From the NCBI RefSeq assembly GCF_938045535.1, contig NZ_CALIMQ010000133.1:1-9965 (forward strand): 9,965 nucleotides of DNA, in the 5' to 3' direction. A program made the translations under genes and the position numbers. The number at the start of each line of letters is the position of its first letter. The first letter of the stretch is position 1. The DNA comes from an uncultured Campylobacter sp. (lineage in GTDB: Bacteria; Campylobacterota; Campylobacteria; Campylobacterales; Campylobacteraceae). The notes beneath the pieces were generated by a model. The model did no database searches and was not told where the DNA came from. It saw only the letters and a list, made by a program, of their open reading frames with translations. This document shows, in pieces, positions 5,875-9,965 of the stretch.

Positions 5875-6231
5875 TTATTTTCGAAGCTCTTTGATTTTAG
5901 CCGCTTTACCGCGTCTGTCGCGTAGGTAAAATAGCTTCGCGCGGCGAACGCGGCCCTTTCTTAGAACCTCGATGCTTTCGATGCTTTCGCTGTAGATCGG
6001 GAAAATTCTCTCTACGCCGACGCTATTTGCGCCGATCTTGCGAATGATGAAGGTCTCGCCGACGCCGTTTCCGCGACGCGCAATGCAGGTGCCTTCAAAA
6101 TTTTGAATTCTGCTCTTATCGCCCTCTTTGATCCTGATGGCTACCTTTAAGGTGTCGCCGGCACGGAAATCAGGCACACTTTTGCTTGTGATCTGAGCGT
6201 CCTCAAACGCTTGGATATACTTGTTTTTCAT
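5875..6231 (-). CDS. rplS: 50S ribosomal protein L19
   Basis: The 118-residue basic protein is full length for L19, which sits at the 30S-50S interface of the ribosome. The family hallmarks are visible: PDFRAGDTLKVAIRIKEGDKSR (about 20-41), QNFEGTCIARRG (43-54), TFIIRKI...GVERIFPIYS (60-81) and the basic end GRVRRAKLFYLRDRRGKAAKIKE. The ATG overlaps the trmD stop as ATGA, and its ribosome binding site (AAAGGAAA) lies inside the last codons of trmD, so translation is coupled. It is the last gene of the ribosomal operon and is followed by a terminator. Confidence 0.98.
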   Translation of the reverse strand: MKNKYIQAFEDAQITSKSVPDFRAGDTLKVAIRIKEGDKSRIQNFEGTCIARRGNGVGETFIIRKIGANSVGVERIFPIYSESIESIEVLRKGRVRRAKLFYLRDRRGKAAKIKELRK

Positions 6232-6929
6232 AAATTTCCTTTATTTCTGGCGATCTTTCGGTACATATCCGGGCGGAAGAACCTCGTTTTGCATAGCGCC
6301 ATTTGATTTTTTAAGCTACGCATTTTAGCGTGATTACCCTTTAAAAACTCTGAAACTATAGGTAAATTTTCAAAAATATCAGGCTTTGCGAACGCGGGTG
6401 CCTCTAAAATTCCGCCTTCAAAGCTTTCTTCGACGAGCGAGCCTTCATTGCCCAAAACGCCCCTTATATTGCGGCTTATCGCATCGCACATGCAAAGCGC
6501 GCCGAGCTCGCCGCCGGTAAGAACGAAATCGCCGATGCAAAAAATTTCATCTACATATCTTTCGACTATGCGCTCATCGATCCCCTCGTAGCGCCCGCAG
6601 ATAAAGCATAAATTATCTTGGCTGCTTAGGCGCTTAGCATCGTTTTGGTTAAATTTTTTACCGGCGGGCGAGAGGTAGATAAACTTGGCGTTTTTAAATT
6701 TAGCTCTTACGTGTTCGATCGTCCCGGCAAGCGGCTCCGTGCCGATCAAAAGCCCCGCACCGCCGCCGATCATATAATCATCCACTTTTTTGTACCGATT
6801 TGTCGTGAAATTTCGCGGGTTAAAAAAATGCGTCGAGATTATTTTCTTATCAACCGCGCGCTTTAAAATCGAGTCCTCAAAATACGGCGCGATGAGATTT
6901 TCAAACAGCGAGATGAAGATAAAATTCAT
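6228..6929 (-). CDS. trmD: tRNA (guanine-37-N1)-methyltransferase
   Basis: TrmD uses S-adenosylmethionine to make m1G37 next to the anticodon, which prevents +1 frameshifts. The 233-residue protein shows the trefoil-knot SPOUT landmarks: GGGAGLLIG (55-63), YLSPAGKKF (85-93), CGRYEGIDER (111-120), IGDFVLTGGEL (132-142), SRN with Arg153, VEESF (166-170), LEAP (175-178) and FLKGNHAKMR (195-204). The C-terminal tail is shorter than in the 255-residue E. coli enzyme. Aligned by eye, the E. coli catalytic Asp169 is Glu168 here, a conservative change that may be normal in this lineage. The ATG overlaps the rimM stop (ATGA), and its own stop overlaps the rplS start. Confidence 0.97.
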   Translation of the reverse strand: MNFIFISLFENLIAPYFEDSILKRAVDKKIISTHFFNPRNFTTNRYKKVDDYMIGGGAGLLIGTEPLAGTIEHVRAKFKNAKFIYLSPAGKKFNQNDAKRLSSQDNLCFICGRYEGIDERIVERYVDEIFCIGDFVLTGGELGALCMCDAISRNIRGVLGNEGSLVEESFEGGILEAPAFAKPDIFENLPIVSEFLKGNHAKMRSLKNQMALCKTRFFRPDMYRKIARNKGNL

Positions 6930-7456
6930 GAGTTTTCCAAAATCGCGCGCGCATTTTGCGTAAAAATTTTACGCTCGCTAAGCGAAATTTCTTTCACATA
7001 GGCGTCCACGTAGGGGATAAAAAATTCTTTCGGCAAAGCCTGCGAGATTAAGCTTTCGTCCGTTTCTACCTCAAAAAGATATCCGTTTCCGATCTGCGAT
7101 ATGTCCCTTACGCGCCCCAAAACCGCGTCGTATTCGTAAATTTCAAGCCCGATGATATCGAAGTAAAAGAACTCGCCCTTTTGCAATTTGCAAAATTTCC
7201 GCGTATCCTCTTTGCTTCGGTAAAGGATTTGGTTAGTTAAATTTGCCGCCGCTTCTACGCTTTCGTAATTTTTAAAGATAGCGCTAGAATTTGCGCCGCT
7301 AAAGGATAAAATTTCTAAAATTTCGCCGTTTCGCAGATAAAATTTGGCGCCTTTTTTAAACTGAGAGGGGAAGTCGCTGCGATCAAAAATTTTAACCGCG
7401 CCCTTTAGACCTATAGTCCGACCGAGCTTTGCGACCTCCAAAAGATCATCAGGCAT
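6926..7456 (-). CDS. rimM: 16S rRNA processing / 30S maturation factor RimM
   Basis: RimM binds S19 and helps the 30S head mature. The 176-residue protein has the N-terminal barrel with KLGRTIGLKGAVKI (10-23) and a PRC-like C-terminal barrel starting at EFFYFDIIGLEIY (95-107), followed by GRVRDISQIGNGYLFEV (114-130) and the conserved IPYVDAYVKEI (147-157). The start ATG lies inside the last codons of khpA (8-base overlap), and the stop overlaps the trmD start. The position between khpA and trmD is the standard order. Confidence 0.96.
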   Translation of the reverse strand: MPDDLLEVAKLGRTIGLKGAVKIFDRSDFPSQFKKGAKFYLRNGEILEILSFSGANSSAIFKNYESVEAAANLTNQILYRSKEDTRKFCKLQKGEFFYFDIIGLEIYEYDAVLGRVRDISQIGNGYLFEVETDESLISQALPKEFFIPYVDAYVKEISLSERKIFTQNARAILENS

Positions 7457-7691
7457 CTTTGGCTTTGACGGTAATTTTATAATTGATCGGATCTTTTGCT
7501 TTGTAGCCGATGATGACGGTCTTTATAGCGTTTATCATTTTGCCGTCCTTGCCGATGAGTTTGCCGGTGTCGGCCTTGTCGGCATAGACGATGATCTCGG
7601 TAAAGTTTTCACCGACCCGCTTTTGCGTAGAGACGGACTGCGGATAGTCGGCGATCAACTTTGCGTATTCTTTTATAAAATTTTCTACCAT
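7449..7691 (-). CDS. khpA: KH-domain RNA-binding protein KhpA (YlqC family)
   Basis: The 80-residue protein is almost entirely one KH domain, with the nucleic-acid-binding GxxG loop as GKDG at 47-50 in KLIGKDGKMINAIKTVI. KhpA proteins bind RNA in the cytoplasm, in other bacteria together with KhpB, and affect ribosome assembly, small RNAs and cell size. Its place between rpsP and rimM is conserved in many phyla and supports a translation role. The ATG follows the rpsP stop by one base (TAAAATG), and the 3' end overlaps rimM by 8 bases. No second RNA-binding domain is present. Confidence 0.93.
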   Translation of the reverse strand: MVENFIKEYAKLIADYPQSVSTQKRVGENFTEIIVYADKADTGKLIGKDGKMINAIKTVIIGYKAKDPINYKITVKAKDA

Positions 7692-7692
7692 T

Positions 7693-7923
7693 TTATTTGC
7701 TTGTGATTTGAGAGACCCTATCGCTTAACTTCGCGCCTACGCTCTTCCAGTATGCCAAACGCTCCGCGTCGAATTTAATATTATCGCTCTGCTTTAACGG
7801 GTTATAAAAGCCGATCGTCTCGATAAAGCCGCCGTCGCGTCTTTTCCTGCTATCCGTTACCACGATGCGGTAAAAAGGCTGCTTCTTTCTTCCGATTCTT
7901 GTAAGCCTAACAACTGTTGCCAT
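7693..7923 (-). CDS. rpsP: 30S ribosomal protein S16
   Basis: The 76-residue protein has the S16 signature: MATVVRLTRIGRKKQPFYRIVV at the start, DSRKRRDGGFIETIGFYNP (24-42) and the AERLAYWKSVGAKLSDRV helix near the end. It binds 16S rRNA during 30S assembly. An ideal ribosome binding site (AAGGAG) lies 6 bases before the ATG. It is the first of five closely packed genes. The 78-base gap to ffh carries three stem-loops. Confidence 0.98.
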   Translation of the reverse strand: MATVVRLTRIGRKKQPFYRIVVTDSRKRRDGGFIETIGFYNPLKQSDNIKFDAERLAYWKSVGAKLSDRVSQITSK

Positions 7924-7944
7924 TTTTTCTCCTTAAATTTTTGT

Positions 7945-8012
7945 AAGTTTTAGAACTTGCAGATGGCTAAAACTTAAACATCTGCAAACTCTACCGAGAA
8001 ATTATCTCGGTA
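7945..8012 (-). promoter_or_regulatory. three consecutive stem-loops between ffh and rpsP
   Basis: In transcription order the stems are TACCGAGA/TCTCGGTA (8012-8005 with 7999-7992, 8 bp, 5-base loop containing the ffh stop codon), TTGCAGATG/CATCTGCAA (7987-7979 with 7965-7957, 9 bp, 13-base loop) and AAGTT/AACTT (7958-7954 with 7949-7945, 4-base loop). The third shares two bases with the second, so they compete. None is followed by a U-tract. They end about 12 bases before the rpsP ribosome binding site. They could slow transcription, mark an RNase site that separates ffh from the ribosomal message, or be a leader bound by a ribosomal protein. Confidence 0.45.
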
Positions 8013-9342
8013 AATTTTGCCTTTGAGCGATCGAGGCAAGCCCCTGCATACCGCCCTTGCTTGAAAATTTCTTCGCAAGCTTCGAAGCACCCGCGAACTG
8101 CTTTAAAAAGCGGTTCACCTCCACTTGCGAAAGCCCCGCGCCGGCAGCAAGTCTGCGCTTGCGCGAATTATTTAGCAGATCGGGGTTTTCGCGCTCTTTC
8201 GGCGTCATAGAGTTAATCATCGCTTTGATATGAAGTATCTCTTTGGAGTTTTCCAAATCGATATCTTTTATCTTATTCGCCATGCCGGAAAGCCCGGGGA
8301 TCATGCCGATTAAATTTTTCATATTGCCGAGCTTTTTCACGCTTTCGAGCTGATTTACGAAATCGTTGAAATTAAACTCGCCCTTTTTGATCTTTTTGTT
8401 CAAAGCTTTGGCTTCTCTTTCGTCGAAGACGGCGCTTGTTTTCTCAGCCAGCGTCGCTAAATCGCCCTCACCCATAATGCGGCCGGTGATTCTATCGGGT
8501 ATAAAGCCCTCCAGATCGGCTACCTTTTCGCCGGTTCCGATAAAGCGAAGCGGGATGCCAAGCTGCTGCGCGATACCAAGAGCTACGCCGCCTTTGGTAT
8601 CTGCGTCAAATTTGCTTAAGATCACGCCCGTAAGGCCTAAAATTTCATCAAATTTAGCGGCCGTTTTAATGCCGTCTTGGCCGCTCATAGCGTCCGCTAC
8701 GTAAAAAATTTCATGCGGATTTAGAGTTTTTTTCATCTCCGCAAGCTGTGCCATCAGAGCCTCATCGATCGCAAGACGCCCCGCCGTATCTACGAGCAGT
8801 ACGTCATAAAGCCCGCTTTTAGCCTTGCTTAGCGCTTTTTCGGCAACCTTTAGCGGATCGCTCTCGCCCTCGATGAAAAACAGCTCGATCTCATTCGCCT
8901 CGCACAGCTGACGGAGCTGCTCGACCGCGGCTAGGCGCTGCAAGTCGCAGGCTGCGACCAAGACCTTTTTTTTACGAAGTTTCAGATAGTTCGCGAGTTT
9001 TATCGTGCTTGTAGATTTTCCGCTTCCTTGAAGTCCCGTCATCAAAGCTACCGTAGGAGGCGTGCTAGCGAATACAAATCCCTGGCTGCTGCCTCTAGGC
9101 GCCGTTAAAATTTTAGTCAAATTTGTCTTGATGGACTGCAAAAACGGCTTCTGTCCTATCGTGCCGATGCGAAGATCGGCTTCGACGAGCGCCAAAAAAT
9201 CCTTTACGACTTTGTGGTGCACGTCGGCCTTTAAAAGCGCCTTTTTTAGCGTTTCCAAGGCGTTTTTTAAAGCTTTTTCGTCATCGATTGTTTTTAATTT
9301 ATTGACCGCGTTTTTAAACGACTCGCTTATGATCTCAAACAC
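8002..9342 (-). CDS. ffh: signal recognition particle GTPase Ffh (SRP54)
   Basis: Ffh binds 4.5S RNA and signal sequences of nascent membrane proteins and delivers ribosomes to FtsY. The 446-residue protein has the expected N domain helices (1-85), the GTPase core with P-loop GLQGSGKST (103-111), DLQRLAAVEQL (133-143), DTAGR (185-189), a G4-like SKFD (243-246) with ADTKGGVAL, and the C-terminal M domain (about 300-446) with methionines and the RNA-binding NNSRKRRLAAGAG (391-403). The G4 and Q-R-L forms differ from E. coli but suit this lineage. The start codon is GTG, with AAGGGA about 7 bases before it. Downstream, three hairpins precede rpsP. Upstream, a 66-base gap separates it from the pseudouridine synthase gene. 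Confidence 0.97.
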   Translation of the reverse strand: MFEIISESFKNAVNKLKTIDDEKALKNALETLKKALLKADVHHKVVKDFLALVEADLRIGTIGQKPFLQSIKTNLTKILTAPRGSSQGFVFASTPPTVALMTGLQGSGKSTSTIKLANYLKLRKKKVLVAACDLQRLAAVEQLRQLCEANEIELFFIEGESDPLKVAEKALSKAKSGLYDVLLVDTAGRLAIDEALMAQLAEMKKTLNPHEIFYVADAMSGQDGIKTAAKFDEILGLTGVILSKFDADTKGGVALGIAQQLGIPLRFIGTGEKVADLEGFIPDRITGRIMGEGDLATLAEKTSAVFDEREAKALNKKIKKGEFNFNDFVNQLESVKKLGNMKNLIGMIPGLSGMANKIKDIDLENSKEILHIKAMINSMTPKERENPDLLNNSRKRRLAAGAGLSQVEVNRFLKQFAGASKLAKKFSSKGGMQGLASIAQRQNLPR

Positions 9343-9408
9343 TTTGATCCCTTATAAAATTTTTAAACTTGCGATGTTACCTAAAATTAACTTAAAAGCC
9401 ATTGAATA

Positions 9409-9965
9409 TCAGAGATCTTTAGGAATTTCAAAGCCGAATTCGTTGAAGCTTTTACCTAGCGGAGCTTTAAATTTAAGCCCTAAAATTTCGGTCTCGTACG
9501 AGTGCAAAAACATCCGCTTCGCACGGCTTTTAGCGTATTTTTCATCGCCTATTACGCCGAATCCCGCGTTTGCCAGATGCACGCGGATCTGATGGGTTCT
9601 GCCCGTCTCGATCCGCACTTTTACGAGCGATTTTTTGCCGCTTACCATCAGCGGATAAACCTCGCTAAATGCACTCTTGCCGTTTGGCGAAATTTTAGAA
9701 AACGCGCCGCTTCTGGTCTTTATCGTCAAAATCGGCTCGTCAAATTTCATTTCTTCGCTCACGATACCTTTTACGATCGCGATGTAGCTTTTCTTCACGC
9801 GCAAATTTTTAAATTCCGCAATCGCCGCTTCGCGAAATTCTTCGTTCTTATATAGCAGCACGACGCCGCTGGTTTCCTTATCCAGGCGGTTTAGAAGCCC
9901 GAATTTATAGATTTTTTCCAAATTTTCGCTGCTCATAAAGGGCGGCTTATTGACCGCCAAAACGT
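9409..9965 (-). CDS. RluA-family rRNA/tRNA pseudouridine synthase, 5' end outside the window
   Basis: Visible motifs are V-L-A-V-N-K-P-P at the edge (motif I), LLNRLDKETSGVVLL with the catalytic Asp (motif II), KKSYIAIVKG, VKVRIETGRTHQIRVHLA (motif III) and GDEKYAKS. The frame runs on past the edge at 9963. The leftmost apparent start, a TTG at 9960, is really the Leu of motif I, so the gene is partial with only its C-terminal 185 residues seen. Two things differ from textbook members: Asn replaces the usual His before RLD, and the segment between motif I and motif II is short (about 22 residues). The enzyme turns uridine to pseudouridine in a stem of rRNA or tRNA; the exact target cannot be told. 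It is upstream of ffh in the same direction. Confidence 0.93.
   Translation of the reverse strand, partial: VLAVNKPPFMSSENLEKIYKFGLLNRLDKETSGVVLLYKNEEFREAAIAEFKNLRVKKSYIAIVKGIVSEEMKFDEPILTIKTRSGAFSKISPNGKSAFSEVYPLMVSGKKSLVKVRIETGRTHQIRVHLANAGFGVIGDEKYAKSRAKRMFLHSYETEILGLKFKAPLGKSFNEFGFEIPKDL

Noticed and set aside
9343..9408. Dedicated promoter for ffh
   Set aside because: The only -10-like motif (TTTATAAG) overlaps the ribosome binding site region and would start transcription almost at the GTG, so ffh is more likely read from upstream.
9062..9592. Plus-strand open frame of 176 codons across the ffh start and the pseudouridine synthase 3' end
   Set aside because: It is antisense to two recognised genes and shows no domain.
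9409..9960. A complete 183-residue pseudouridine synthase starting at TTG 9960
   Set aside because: That TTG encodes the Leu of the family's motif I (V-L-A-V-N-K-P), and the frame continues past the window edge, so the gene is partial.
1..9965. CRISPR array or insertion sequence
   Set aside because: No regularly spaced repeats and no transposase-like frame were seen on either strand.

Overview
The window looks like a piece of an Epsilonproteobacterial (Campylobacterota) chromosome, most likely one of the higher-GC anaerobic or oral Campylobacter species such as the gracilis/showae/rectus/curvus group. The clues are the gene order ffh-rpsP-khpA-rimM-trmD-rplS with tight ATGA overlaps, intergenic DNA full of AAATTTT tracts, and promoters that show a -10 box with little or no -35. 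The species assignment is inference. Apart from one tRNA and a possible gene remnant at the left edge, every gene is on the minus strand, so transcription runs from the right edge to the left.

Right part (about 5875-9965): a housekeeping block. From upstream to downstream it holds the 3' part of an RluA-family pseudouridine synthase (its start lies outside the window), ffh (SRP GTPase), then rpsP (S16), khpA (KH-domain RNA chaperone), rimM (30S maturation), trmD (tRNA m1G37 methyltransferase) and rplS (L19). The last five genes overlap or nearly touch and end at a good intrinsic terminator (5831-5860). A run of three stem-loops separates ffh from rpsP.

Middle part (about 1362-5830): the most unusual content. 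A two-gene unit overlaps at TAATG. The first gene (984 aa) has two tandem BadF/BadG/BcrA/BcrD-type ATPase (2-hydroxyacyl-CoA dehydratase activase) domains followed by a cysteine-rich DUF2229 module. The second (405 aa) is a COG3581-like partner with its own conserved cysteines. Together they look like a self-contained ATP-driven, iron-sulfur low-potential electron-transfer machine of unknown substrate. No recognisable dehydratase or benzoyl-CoA reductase subunit gene is in the window. A perfect 20-bp palindrome lies about 60 bp upstream of the likely transcription start and could be an operator.

Left part (1-1361): accessory and decaying DNA. A tRNA-Ser(GCU) with its own promoter sits on the plus strand. 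Facing it is a gene for a small lipoprotein with a good ribosome binding site, signal peptide and lipobox, interrupted by an in-frame TAA at codon 30. Next to it is a short plus-strand coding-like stretch that also carries an in-frame TAA, plus several inverted repeats. A 14-bp direct repeat brackets this segment, one copy lying 3 bp after the tRNA. The first 88 bases may be the tail of a plus-strand gene.
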